This document shows positions 20,072 to 29,001 of a stretch of 64,000 nucleotides of DNA, one piece after another. The notes under the pieces were generated by a model. That model ran no database searches and was not told the origin of the DNA. It saw only the letters and a list, made by a program, of their open reading frames with translations. How positions within the stretch are numbered: the first letter of the stretch is position 1; each line of letters begins with the position of its first letter. Origin of the DNA: Paucimonas sp. (lineage in GTDB: Bacteria > Pseudomonadota > Gammaproteobacteria > Pseudomonadales > Pseudomonadaceae); contig JAIRVG010000105.1 of NCBI GenBank assembly GCA_031253995.1, positions 124,001-188,000 on the forward strand, in the 5' to 3' direction. The translations under genes were made by a program, and so were the position numbers.

Positions 20072-21520
20072 GTGACTCAGAAGCCCGACCAGTGTCTTGG
20101 TGAGTGGATCGATCGTGAAGCACTTGCAGAAGCGATGATCCCGCTTATCGGTCAGCTCTACCGCAATAACAACGTGGTGAGCTCGATCTATGGCCGCAGC
20201 CTGATCAACCGTTCGGTGATCTCGATCCTCAAAGCGCACCGCTTTGCCCGTCATCGCCAGAGCGACGAAACCGAACTGTCCGTCCACGAGACATTCCCCC
20301 TGCTCAAGGCCATGAGCGAGCTGAAGCTGGGCGCCGCGTCGGTCGACCTGGGCAAGCTGGCCAACAAGTTCAAGCTCGAAGGCAATGGCCGCAGTGCCGA
20401 GCAGTTCGTGCGTGAAGAGCTGGCCGAAGTGGTCGGTCAACAGAACGCTTCCGCACGCAAGGGCACCGATGTCGTCCTGTACGGCTTCGGTCGCATCGGC
20501 CGCCTGCTGGCGCGCATCCTGATCGAGAAGACCGGTGGTGGCGACGGCCTGCGCCTGCGTGCCATCGTCGTGCGCAAGGGCGCGACCAACGACCTGGTCA
20601 AGCGTGCCAGCCTGCTGCGTCGTGACTCGGTTCACGGCCCGTTCGACGGCACTATCACCGTCGACGAAGAGCACAACACCATCACCGCCAACGGCAACCT
20701 GATCCAGGTGATCTACGCCAAGGCGCCAAGCGAAGTCGACTACACCCAGTACGGCATCGACAACGCCCTGATCGTCGACAACACCGGCGTATGGCGTGAC
20801 GCCGAGGGCCTGGGCCAGCACCTGGCCTGCCCGGGCGCTGCCCGCGTGATCCTCACCGCACCTGGCAAGGGCGCGCTGAAGAACATCGTGCACGGCATCA
20901 ACCATGGCGACATCACTGCCGACGACAAGATCATCTCCGCCGCTTCCTGCACCACCAACGCCATCGTGCCGGTGCTGAAGGCGCTGAATGACCAGTACGG
21001 CATCGTCAACGGCCACGTCGAGACCGTTCACTCGTTCACCAACGACCAGAACCTGATCGACAACTTCCACAAAGGCAGCCGTCGCGGTCGCGCCGCGCCG
21101 CTGAACATGGTCATCACCGAGACCGGCGCCGCCACCGCAGCCGCCAAGGCACTGCCAGTGCTGAAAGGCAAGCTGACCGGCAACGCCATCCGCGTTCCGA
21201 CGCCGAACGTCTCCATGGCGATCCTCAACCTGAACCTGGAAAAGGCCACGACTCGCGAAGAGCTGAACGAGTACCTGCGCCAGACCGCCATGCATTCCGA
21301 GCTGCACAAGCAGATCGACTACGTGAGCAGCCAGGAAGTGGTTTCCACCGACTTCGTCGGTTCGCGCCACGCCGGTGTGGTCGACGCCGAAGCCACCATC
21401 TGCAACGACAACCGCGTTGTCCTGTACGTCTGGTACGACAACGAATTCGGTTACAGCTGCCAGGTCGTGCGCGTGATGGAAGACATGGCTGGTGTGAACC
21501 CGCCTGCGTTCCCACGCTAA
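20072..21520 (+). CDS. gap: Glyceraldehyde-3-phosphate dehydrogenase, N-terminally extended type
   Basis: A 482-residue enzyme with the chosen GTG at 20072, which has GGAAGG 5 bases upstream; an in-frame ATG at 20057 is possible. The catalytic domain begins with VVLYGFGRIGRLLARILIEK and includes SAASCTTNAIVPVLKALN with the active Cys. About 120 residues precede it (from QKPDQCLGEWIDREALAEAMIPL), absent from classic 330-residue GAPDH. Pseudomonads carry this form besides a shorter Gap; a gluconeogenic role has been proposed. The mfd-gap intergenic region holds a CATAAT at 20029-20034 as possible -10. A strong terminator follows. Confidence 0.93.
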   Translation: MTQKPDQCLGEWIDREALAEAMIPLIGQLYRNNNVVSSIYGRSLINRSVISILKAHRFARHRQSDETELSVHETFPLLKAMSELKLGAASVDLGKLANKFKLEGNGRSAEQFVREELAEVVGQQNASARKGTDVVLYGFGRIGRLLARILIEKTGGGDGLRLRAIVVRKGATNDLVKRASLLRRDSVHGPFDGTITVDEEHNTITANGNLIQVIYAKAPSEVDYTQYGIDNALIVDNTGVWRDAEGLGQHLACPGAARVILTAPGKGALKNIVHGINHGDITADDKIISAASCTTNAIVPVLKALNDQYGIVNGHVETVHSFTNDQNLIDNFHKGSRRGRAAPLNMVITETGAATAAAKALPVLKGKLTGNAIRVPTPNVSMAILNLNLEKATTREELNEYLRQTAMHSELHKQIDYVSSQEVVSTDFVGSRHAGVVDAEATICNDNRVVLYVWYDNEFGYSCQVVRVMEDMAGVNPPAFPR

Positions 21521-21540
21521 GCTTGCTGGTGTGTTGAAAG

Positions 21541-21569
21541 AACGGGAGCCTGAGGCTCCCGTTTTTTTT
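21541..21569 (+). terminator. Rho-independent terminator of gap
   Basis: AACGGGAGCC and GGCTCCCGTT form a perfect 10-bp stem with a 3-base loop followed by eight T, 20 bases after the gap stop codon. Confidence 0.95.
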
Positions 21570-21584
21570 GGAGTTTTGTTTTGT

Positions 21585-21663
21585 TCTTTCGGGCCTCATC
21601 GCTGGCAAGCCAGCTCCCACAGGTTCAGCGGCGCACGCAATACCAGCGATGAGGCCCGAAAGA
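21585..21663. repeat. Long REP-type palindrome with 21-bp perfect arms
   Basis: The 21 bases 21585-21605 and their exact complement at 21643-21663 flank a 37-base centre. The arms contain CATCGCTGG/CCAGCGATG and the centre the GCAAGCCAGCTCCCACA part of a Pseudomonas REP unit. It ends only 7 bases before the apbE ribosome site, so it would fold in the apbE leader. Confidence 0.85.
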
Positions 21664-21682
21664 CCACTACAGGAGGAGCAGT

Positions 21683-22702
21683 TTGAAAACAGCCCTGAGC
21701 ATCCTCTGTGTCATTTTCCTGGCTGGCTGCAGCAAGCCAGACCCGGTTGAAAGCTTCGGCGGCCCCACCATGGGCAGCACCTACACCGTGCAATACGTCC
21801 CACCGGCCAGCGGCCCGGACAGCGGACAGGTCAGGCAGGAAGTCGAAACCATCCTCGCCACCCTCGACCAGCATTTCTCCACCTATCGCGGCGATTCCCT
21901 GGTCGGCACCTTCAACCAGCTCCCCGCTGGCAGCTGCCAGGCCATGCCGGAAGACGTGCTCAGGCTGGTGCGCTTCGGCGAGACCCTGTGGCGCGACAGT
22001 GGTGGCGCCTTCGACCTGAGCGTCGAGCCCCTGATGAACCTGTGGGGCTTCGGCCCGCAATCCCGCGAGCAGAAAGTCCCCGACCCGCAACGTCTGGCCG
22101 AGGTCCGCCAGCGCGTCGGCCAGGGCCACCTGCGCATCGACGGCGACCAGTTGTGCAAGGACATCGCCCTTGAGCTGGACTTCGACAGCATCGTTGCCGG
22201 CTATGCCGTCGACCTGATCGCCACGCGCCTGCAGGCCCTGGGCATCGACAACCTGCTGGTGGAAGTCACCGGCGAGCTCAAGGCAATCGGCCACAAGCCC
22301 GACGGCAGCGCTTGGCGCGTGGCCCTGGAGCTGCCCCGCGAGGATCGCCAGATCGCCGAGCAGATACTGGACGTCAAGGGCCTCGGCGTGTCGACATCGG
22401 GTGACTACCGCAACTATTTCGAGGAAAATGGCCAGCGTTTTTCCCACACCTTCGATGCCCGTCTCGGTCGTCCGATAGCCCACTCGCTGGCGGCGGTCAC
22501 GGTGTTCGATCCTTCGGCGCTGGTCGCCGACGGCTATTCCACGCTGTTGCTGGTCCTGGGGCCGGAACGTGGCTGGGAGTTCGCCGTGGCGCAGGATCTG
22601 GCTGCGGTTTTCGTGACCCGTGCCGATACTGGTTTCATCGCTCGTGTGACGCCGGCCTTCGAACGTATCGTCGGTAACGGAGCGAGTGAAAAGGAAGAAT
22701 GA
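21683..22702 (+). CDS. apbE: FAD:protein FMN transferase, ApbE family lipoprotein
   Basis: A 339-residue lipoprotein. The start is a TTG at 21683, well placed behind AGGAGGA at 21671-21677. A lipobox (IFLAGCSKPDP) gives a mature N-terminal Cys16. The ApbE core has GGPTMGSTYTVQY at the start, then DSGGAFDLSVEPLMNLWGFG, and the metal/flavin site FSHTFDARLGRPIAHSLAAVTVF. ApbE joins FMN to Thr of NqrB, NqrC and related subunits in the periplasm. In P. aeruginosa the gene follows the nqr operon, but here no nqr genes precede it, so its substrate must lie elsewhere. Confidence 0.93.
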   Translation: MKTALSILCVIFLAGCSKPDPVESFGGPTMGSTYTVQYVPPASGPDSGQVRQEVETILATLDQHFSTYRGDSLVGTFNQLPAGSCQAMPEDVLRLVRFGETLWRDSGGAFDLSVEPLMNLWGFGPQSREQKVPDPQRLAEVRQRVGQGHLRIDGDQLCKDIALELDFDSIVAGYAVDLIATRLQALGIDNLLVEVTGELKAIGHKPDGSAWRVALELPREDRQIAEQILDVKGLGVSTSGDYRNYFEENGQRFSHTFDARLGRPIAHSLAAVTVFDPSALVADGYSTLLLVLGPERGWEFAVAQDLAAVFVTRADTGFIARVTPAFERIVGNGASEKEE

Positions 22703-22871
22703 GTGTCTTGCATGTAGTGCAGAGAAAAATAGCCTACGACGCGACCAAGGGTTAATGTGCGCGCCGTTCAAGCTTGATTAGACTGCACCCGAATTTTTTC
22801 ATGGCATCGATCGTGAGCCATGATGCCCCGGTCGCCGACGTGGTGCCCGGGCCTGTTCTGAAGGAGTACGC

Positions 22872-24266
22872 ATGGCTGTCTACAACTACGACGTAGTGGT
22901 GCTGGGTTCCGGCCCCGCAGGAGAAGGGGCGGCAATGAATGCCGCCAAAGCAGGACGCAAGGTTGCGATGGTCGATAGCCGTCGTCAGGTCGGCGGCAAC
23001 TGCACCCATCTGGGCACCATCCCGTCCAAGGCCCTGCGTCACTCGGTCCGCCAGATCATGCAGTTCAACACCAACCCGATGTTCCGGGCCATCGGTGAGC
23101 CGCGCTGGTTCTCCTTCCCCGACGTGCTGAAAAGCGCCGAGAAGGTCATCTCCAAGCAGGTCGCCTCGCGCACCGGCTACTACGCCCGCAACCGCGTCGA
23201 CGTGTTCGTCGGCACCGGCAGCTTCGCCGACGAGCAGACCGTGGAAGTGGTCTGCGCCAACGGTGTGGTCGAGAAGCTGGTGGCCAAGCACATCATCATC
23301 GCCACCGGCTCGCGTCCTTACCGTCCGGCCGACATCGATTTCCACCATCCGCGCATCTACGATAGCGACACCATCCTCAGCCTGGGCCACACCCCGCGCA
23401 AGCTGATCGTCTACGGTGCCGGCGTGATCGGTTGCGAATACGCCTCGATCTTCAGTGGTCTTGGCGTGCTGGTGGAACTGGTGGACAACCGCGGCCAGTT
23501 GCTGAGCTTCCTCGACTCGGAAATCTCCCAGGCGCTGAGCTACCACTTCAGCAACAACAACATCACAGTGCGCCACAACGAAGAGTACGAGCGCGTCGAA
23601 GGCCTGGACAACGGGGTGATCCTGCACTTGAAGTCGGGCAAGAAGATCAAGGCCGACGCCTTGCTGTGGTGCAACGGCCGTACCGGTAACACCGACAGGC
23701 TGGGCCTGGAGAACATCGGCATCAAGGTCAACAGCCGTGGCCAGATCGAGGTCGACGAGGCCTACCGTACCCAGGTGCCGAACATCTACGGTGCCGGTGA
23801 CGTGATCGGCTGGCCGAGCCTGGCCAGCGCCGCCCACGACCAGGGTCGTTCCGCTGCCGGCAGCATCGTCGACAATGGCAGCTGGCGCTTCGTCAACGAC
23901 GTGCCGACCGGGATCTACACCATTCCGGAGATCAGCTCGATCGGCAAGAACGAGCAGGAACTGACCCAGGCCAAGGTGCCCTACGAAGTGGGCAAGGCCT
24001 TCTTCAAGAGCATGGCCCGCGCGCAGATCGCCGGCGAGCCGCAAGGCATGCTGAAGATCCTGTTCCACCGCGAAACCCTGGAAATCCTCGGCGTGCACTG
24101 CTTCGGCTACCAGGCGTCGGAGATCGTCCACATCGGCCAGGCCATCATGGACCAGCCGGGTGAGCGCAATACCCTGAAGTATTTCGTCAACACCACCTTC
24201 AACTACCCGACCATGGCCGAAGCCTATCGGGTAGCTGCCTACGACGGCCTCAACCGGCTTTTTTGA
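22872..24266 (+). CDS. sthA: Soluble pyridine nucleotide transhydrogenase SthA
   Basis: A 464-residue cytoplasmic flavoprotein that converts NADPH + NAD+ to NADP+ + NADH. The FAD motif VVVLGSGPAGEGAAMNAAKAG opens the protein and the NAD site is VYGAGVIGCEYASIF. Where disulfide oxidoreductases have CxxxxC, this has GGNCTHLGTIPSK, so the second redox Cys is Thr; that is normal for SthA and separates it from lipoamide dehydrogenase. AAGGAG at about 22860 precedes the ATG. Confidence 0.95.
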   Translation: MAVYNYDVVVLGSGPAGEGAAMNAAKAGRKVAMVDSRRQVGGNCTHLGTIPSKALRHSVRQIMQFNTNPMFRAIGEPRWFSFPDVLKSAEKVISKQVASRTGYYARNRVDVFVGTGSFADEQTVEVVCANGVVEKLVAKHIIIATGSRPYRPADIDFHHPRIYDSDTILSLGHTPRKLIVYGAGVIGCEYASIFSGLGVLVELVDNRGQLLSFLDSEISQALSYHFSNNNITVRHNEEYERVEGLDNGVILHLKSGKKIKADALLWCNGRTGNTDRLGLENIGIKVNSRGQIEVDEAYRTQVPNIYGAGDVIGWPSLASAAHDQGRSAAGSIVDNGSWRFVNDVPTGIYTIPEISSIGKNEQELTQAKVPYEVGKAFFKSMARAQIAGEPQGMLKILFHRETLEILGVHCFGYQASEIVHIGQAIMDQPGERNTLKYFVNTTFNYPTMAEAYRVAAYDGLNRLF

Positions 24267-24308
24267 GCGGCTCCGGCCGGTGGCCTGAGCCGGCCGGGGA
24301 GATCGATT

Positions 24309-25031
24309 TCAGCGATTCTCGAGGGTGGCAGTGGCCAAACCGGGAAAGTCTGTAATCAGGCTGTCCACGCCGAAGTCGGCGAGCCGGCGCATCAGTGCCG
24401 GTTCGTTGACCGTCCACACCGACACGTGCAGCCCCTGGCGCTGGGCCTTGGCCAGGCGCTCGGGGCTGCAGTGCGTCCAGTTCAGCGCCAGCACCTCGCA
24501 GCCATAGTTCTGCGCGATCTTCAACGGGTCGAGCCAGGCGTATTCCGCCACCAGTCCACGGGAAATGTCCGGCACCAGCTCCTGGGCCGCACCCAGTACT
24601 TCCCGCGAGCTGGAGGTGATGGTCACCTTGTCCAGCAGGCCGAAGCGCTGGGCCATTTCGCGGATCGCCAGCACCGTGCTTGCGGCGCGGGTGCGCGAGG
24701 CACTCTTGACCTCCAGTTGCCAGTGCTCGAACGGGCATTTCTCGAACAGTTCTTCCAGGCGCGGGATAGGGCAGGGCTGCACCCAGCCCGGGCCACCCTT
24801 GCGCGCGTCGTAGGTCACCAGTTCCGCGGCCGTGTGCTCCACCACCTTGCCGCGCCGGCCGGTGGTGCGCTTGAGGGTCGGGTCATGGATCACCATCAGC
24901 TCGTTGTCGGCGGACAGGTGCAGGTCGAGCTCGCAGCGCTGCACGCCATGTTGCAGGCACTGCTGGAAGCTGGTCAGGGTGTTTTCCGGGGCTTCGCCCT
25001 TGGCGCCACGATGGCCGTAAATCTGCGTCAC
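24309..25031 (-). CDS. Glycerophosphodiester phosphodiesterase, cytoplasmic (UgpQ-like)
   Basis: A 240-residue enzyme with the chosen GTG at 25029-25031, which has GAAGGAA upstream and begins VTQIYGHRGAKGEAPENTLTSF. GHRG-x-ENT and the later ELDLHLSADNELMVIHDPTLKRTTGR are the metal and catalytic His motifs of the family. It lacks a signal peptide, so it would act on glycerophosphodiesters in the cytoplasm. The PilZ gene precedes it by 34 bases on the same strand. Confidence 0.9.
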   Translation of the reverse strand: MTQIYGHRGAKGEAPENTLTSFQQCLQHGVQRCELDLHLSADNELMVIHDPTLKRTTGRRGKVVEHTAAELVTYDARKGGPGWVQPCPIPRLEELFEKCPFEHWQLEVKSASRTRAASTVLAIREMAQRFGLLDKVTITSSSREVLGAAQELVPDISRGLVAEYAWLDPLKIAQNYGCEVLALNWTHCSPERLAKAQRQGLHVSVWTVNEPALMRRLADFGVDSLITDFPGLATATLENR

Positions 25032-25065
25032 GTTTGTTCCTTCAAGTAAGACTGAGCACTGAAAC

Positions 25066-25653
25066 TCAGGAAGCTGACGGGTCGTTCTGTTCCAGGGCCT
25101 GGCGGCGTTGCTGTTGCTGGCGTTGCAGGATATAGCGGGCCAGCAGTTGACGCTGGGCATCGCTGATATCGACGAACTCGGTACCGATATCGTATTGGCC
25201 GTCGGCCAGCTTGTCGCAGTGGGTGATCCGGGCGCGCAGCAGCAGGCCGGAGGCGCGGGGCATCAGCACCATCTTCACGGCCACGCGGGCACCGGGTTCG
25301 AAGGCCTCGGGGTGCTTGAACTCGACGCCGCCTTCGGAGAGGGTCACCGCCTGCGGTGCGCCGATATGCCCGATCAGGGTCTGCGCGAGTACCGCGCTGA
25401 GCAGGTCGATGCGTTTGTTCTGGGCCTTGAGGAAGGCAGCCAGGGTACGGTCCTTCTCGCTCAACTGGCGCAGCAGGTGCTGGGATTCGAACTCGCTGAG
25501 GTGCAGTTCGCTGAGCAAATTGAAGAGCGGCGAATCATCCTGCAACAAGTCCGTGCCCAGGGCATCCGCCGCGCTCAGCGGGCTAATTTCCAGTGCGATC
25601 CGGTCCTCGATACGATAGTATTCGCGGCGATCTTCTTCATCTAATGTCGACAT
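25066..25653 (-). CDS. PilZ domain protein
   Basis: A 195-residue protein. MSTLDEEDRREYYRIEDRIALEI opens with the arginine-rich element of PilZ domains and the second element reads AVTLSEGGVEFKHPE. The usual form is RxxxR plus (D/N)xSxxG; here Thr stands at the D/N position, so cyclic-di-GMP binding is possible but not certain. Residues 40-95 are helical (SEFESQHLLRQLSEKDRTLAAFLKAQNKRIDLL), as in the YcgR-like PilZ family of this neighbourhood. It is divergent from lolC. Confidence 0.85.
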   Translation of the reverse strand: MSTLDEEDRREYYRIEDRIALEISPLSAADALGTDLLQDDSPLFNLLSELHLSEFESQHLLRQLSEKDRTLAAFLKAQNKRIDLLSAVLAQTLIGHIGAPQAVTLSEGGVEFKHPEAFEPGARVAVKMVLMPRASGLLLRARITHCDKLADGQYDIGTEFVDISDAQRQLLARYILQRQQQQRRQALEQNDPSAS

Positions 25654-25747
25654 GGCGAACCCATGGTTACGGCGGTGGTCTGAGTGTAAATCCGCTGTCC
25701 TGCCCCCGCCACAAGGACGTTCCTCTTTCATCCGAACAAGCCCCGAC

Positions 25748-26998
25748 ATGTTCAGACCTCTTTTCGTCTTCATCGGCACGCGCTACACCCGTGCCAAGCG
25801 CCGCAACCACTTCGTCTCGTTCATTTCCCTGACCTCGATGATCGGCCTCGCCCTGGGCGTGGTGGTGATGATCGTGGTGCTCTCGGTCATGAACGGCTTC
25901 GACCACGAGATGCGTACCCGCGTCCTCGGCATGGTGCCCCATGCCACGCTGGAGACCGGGCAGCCGCTCAACGACTGGCCGGCCCTTGCCGACAAAGTAA
26001 AGCAGAATCCGTCCGTGCTGGACGTCGCGCCCTTCACCCAGATGCAGGGTTTGCTGACCCACGACGGCAAGGTACAGAAGGTCCTGCTCAACGGTATTGA
26101 CCCGGCGCAGGAGCGCAAGGTTTCGATCATCGGCGACTTCATCCAGCAGGGCCGCCTGGAAGACCTGGCGCCCGGCAGTTTCGGCATCCTCATCGGCGAC
26201 AAGGCCGCGGCCAAGCTGGGCGTGGGCATCGGCGACAAGGTGACCTTCGTCGCCCCCGAGGTCACCGTGACCCCGGCCGGGATGTTTCCGCGCATGAAAC
26301 GCTTCACCGTGGTCGGTACCTTCCACGTCGGCGCCGGCGAGATCGACGGCTACCTGGGCCTGACCAACCTGTCCGACCTGTCCCGCCTGCACCGCTGGAA
26401 GGCCGACCAGGTGCAGGGTCTGCGCCTGAAGTTCGACGACCTGTTCCAGGCCCCGCGCAACGCCTACAACATCGCCCGCCAGCTGGGCGACCACGAGTAC
26501 TACGCCCGCGACTGGACCCGCAGCTACGGCAACCTGTACCAGGCGATCCGCATGGAGAAGGCGATGATCGGCCTGCTCCTGCTGCTGATCGTCGCAGTGG
26601 CGGCGTTCAACATCATTTCCACCCTGGTCATGGTGGTCAACGACAAGCGCGGCGACATCGCCATCCTGCGCACCCTCGGTTCGACACCGCGGCAGATCAT
26701 GGCCATCTTCATGGTCCAGGGCACCATCATCGGCGTGGTCGGCACCGCCATCGGCGCCGCCATCGGTATCCTCGCTGCGCTCAATGTCAGCGCCGCGATC
26801 GCCGGCCTGGAGCGCCTGATCGGCCACAAATTCCTCAACGCCGACGTCTATTTCATCGACTACCTGCCGTCCCGGATCATGGCCGAGGACGTGTGGATGG
26901 TCTGCGGCGCGGCGCTGGTCCTGAGTTTCCTCGCCACCCTGTATCCGGCCTGGCGTGCGGCACGCACCCAGCCCGCGGAGGCGCTACGTTATGAGTGA
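25748..26998 (+). CDS. lolC: Lipoprotein-releasing ABC transporter permease LolC
   Basis: A 416-residue inner membrane subunit of the machine that pulls outer-membrane lipoproteins from the inner membrane. MFRPLFVFIGTRYTRAKRRNHFVSFISLTSMIGLALGVVVMIVVLSVMNGF is the first membrane segment of the MacB/Lol fold; a large periplasmic domain follows and three segments close the protein. The ATG at 25748 removes an unlikely extension into the PilZ gene. The last codons overlap lolD. Confidence 0.94.
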   Translation: MFRPLFVFIGTRYTRAKRRNHFVSFISLTSMIGLALGVVVMIVVLSVMNGFDHEMRTRVLGMVPHATLETGQPLNDWPALADKVKQNPSVLDVAPFTQMQGLLTHDGKVQKVLLNGIDPAQERKVSIIGDFIQQGRLEDLAPGSFGILIGDKAAAKLGVGIGDKVTFVAPEVTVTPAGMFPRMKRFTVVGTFHVGAGEIDGYLGLTNLSDLSRLHRWKADQVQGLRLKFDDLFQAPRNAYNIARQLGDHEYYARDWTRSYGNLYQAIRMEKAMIGLLLLLIVAVAAFNIISTLVMVVNDKRGDIAILRTLGSTPRQIMAIFMVQGTIIGVVGTAIGAAIGILAALNVSAAIAGLERLIGHKFLNADVYFIDYLPSRIMAEDVWMVCGAALVLSFLATLYPAWRAARTQPAEALRYE

Positions 26999-27689
26999 GT
27001 TGGGCATGAGTGATAAAGCCGTATTGAGTTGCCGCAGTCTGGGCAAGTCCTATGAGGAAGGCCCGGAGAAGGTGCAGGTGCTGTCGAACCTGCAGCTTGA
27101 GCTGTTCCCCGGCGAGCGCGTGGCCATCGTCGGCAGCTCGGGCTCGGGCAAGAGTACCTTGCTCAACCTGCTGGGCGGCCTCGACACCCCGAGCGAAGGC
27201 AGCGTCTGGCTGGCCGGCGAGGAGCTATCGGCCCTCGGCGAGCGCGCCCGCGGCCTGCTGCGCAACCGCGCGCTGGGCTTCGTCTACCAGTTCCACCACC
27301 TGCTGCCGGAGTTCACCGCGCTGGAGAACGTGTGCATGCCGCTGCTGATCGGCCGCACGGCCATCCCGGAAGCCCGTGAGCGCGCCGAGGCACTGCTCAA
27401 GCGCGTCGGCCTGGGCCATCGCCTGAGCCACAAGCCGGCCGAGCTGTCCGGCGGCGAGCGCCAGCGGGTGGCGATTGCCCGGGCACTGGTCAACCGGCCT
27501 GGCCTGGTGATGCTCGACGAGCCCACCGGCAACCTCGACCAGCACACCGCCCAGGGTATCCAGGACCTGATGCGCGAGCTGAGCACCTCGTCGCAGACCG
27601 CCTTCCTGGTGGTGACCCATGATCTGAACCTGGCGCGGCAGATGGACCGCGTGCTGCGTCTGGAAGAGGGCCGCCTGGTCCCGATCTGA
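26991..27689 (+). CDS. lolD: Lipoprotein-releasing ABC transporter ATPase LolD
   Basis: A 232-residue ATPase. Walker A is GSSGSGKSTLLNLLGGLD, the signature LSGGERQRVAIARAL, Walker B LVMLDEPTGNLD, and the switch His is in VVTHDLNLA. The ATG at 26991 overlaps the lolC stop by 8 bases and has GGAGG 9 bases upstream; an internal ATG at 27006 is a second option. It powers the LolCDE complex. Confidence 0.96.
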   Translation: MSELGMSDKAVLSCRSLGKSYEEGPEKVQVLSNLQLELFPGERVAIVGSSGSGKSTLLNLLGGLDTPSEGSVWLAGEELSALGERARGLLRNRALGFVYQFHHLLPEFTALENVCMPLLIGRTAIPEARERAEALLKRVGLGHRLSHKPAELSGGERQRVAIARALVNRPGLVMLDEPTGNLDQHTAQGIQDLMRELSTSSQTAFLVVTHDLNLARQMDRVLRLEEGRLVPI

Positions 27690-27756
27690 CGTGTGGCGGG
27701 CGCCCGTGCCGTTGCCGGGCGCCCTGGTCGTTTTCCTTGCCTGGGTGCATCACTTC

Positions 27757-29001
27757 ATGTTCAGACCCCTGTCAATTTTCATCGGCGCGCGCTACACCCG
27801 CGCCAAGCGCCGCAACCATTTCATCTCGTTCATCTCCATGACCTCGATGATCGGCCTGTCCCTGGGCGTGCTGGCGATGATCACGGTGTTGTCGGTGATG
27901 AACGGCTTCCAGCGCGAAATGAGTTCGCGGATCCTCGGCATGGTGCCCCACGCCATGATCGTCGGGGTCAAGCCGCTGGACGACTGGCAGCCGGTGGCCG
28001 CCGCCGCGCTGAAGAATCCCGAGGTGATCGCCGCGGTGCCCTTCACCGAGATGGAAGGCATGCTGTCCTACAAGGGCTCGATGCAGCCGATCCAGGTCAG
28101 CGGCATCGACCCGGCGCAGGAGGGCAAGGTGTCCATCGTTGCCGACCATATCGTCCAGGGCCGCCTTGAAGACCTCAAGCCAGGCGAGTTCGGCGTGGTC
28201 ATCGGCGAGATCACGGCGCGGCGCTTCCGCCTCAATGTCGGTGACAAGCTGACCCTGATCGTTCCGGAAGTGAGCAGCGAGCCGGGCGGCATCACCCCGC
28301 GCATGCAGCGCCTGAACGTGGTCGGCATCTTCAAGGTCGGCGCCGAGCTGGACGGTTCCATGGCCATGATCCACGTGGCCGATGCTGCGGAAATGCAGCG
28401 CTGGGCGCCGAACCAGGTGCAGAGCGTGCGCCTCAAGCTCAAGGACCTGTACGCGGCGCCGGCGGTGTCGGCGTCCATCGCCTCGGGCCTGGGCGACCAG
28501 TACCGCGCCGATGACTGGACCCACACCCAGGGCAGCCTGTTCAGCGCGATGAAGATGGAAAAGACCATGATCGGCCTGTTGCTGCTGATGATCATCGCGG
28601 TGGCGGCGTTCAACATCATCGCCACCCTGATCATGGTGGTGAACGACAAGGGTGCGGACATCGCCATCCTGCGCACCATCGGCGCCACGCCGGGGCAGAT
28701 CATGGGCACTTTCATGGTCCAGGGCAGCCTGATCGGCGTGGTCGGCACCCTGATCGGCGGCGTGCTGGGGGTGGCCCTGGCGCTCAATGTCAGCGCCGTG
28801 GTGGGCTGGATCGAGCGGGTCAGCGGCCAGCACATCTTCACCTCCGACGTGTACTTCATCAGCTCGCTGCCGTCGGAACTGCAATGGGGCGACGTGGCGC
28901 TGATCTGCACCGCCGGCCTGGTGATGAGCTTCCTCGCCACCATTTACCCGGCCTGGCGCGCCTCGCAGGTCGAGCCGGCGATGGCCCTGCGTTACGAGTG
29001 A
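27757..29001 (+). CDS. lolE: Lipoprotein-releasing ABC transporter permease LolE
   Basis: A 414-residue paralogue of lolC with nearly the same opening (MFRPLSIFIGARYTRAKRRNHFISFISMTSMIGLSLGV) and the same C-terminal signature (PAWRASQVEPAMALRYE). It completes the lolCDE operon 67 bases after lolD. Its last 10 bases overlap the end of the convergent histidine kinase gene. Confidence 0.94.
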   Translation: MFRPLSIFIGARYTRAKRRNHFISFISMTSMIGLSLGVLAMITVLSVMNGFQREMSSRILGMVPHAMIVGVKPLDDWQPVAAAALKNPEVIAAVPFTEMEGMLSYKGSMQPIQVSGIDPAQEGKVSIVADHIVQGRLEDLKPGEFGVVIGEITARRFRLNVGDKLTLIVPEVSSEPGGITPRMQRLNVVGIFKVGAELDGSMAMIHVADAAEMQRWAPNQVQSVRLKLKDLYAAPAVSASIASGLGDQYRADDWTHTQGSLFSAMKMEKTMIGLLLLMIIAVAAFNIIATLIMVVNDKGADIAILRTIGATPGQIMGTFMVQGSLIGVVGTLIGGVLGVALALNVSAVVGWIERVSGQHIFTSDVYFISSLPSELQWGDVALICTAGLVMSFLATIYPAWRASQVEPAMALRYE

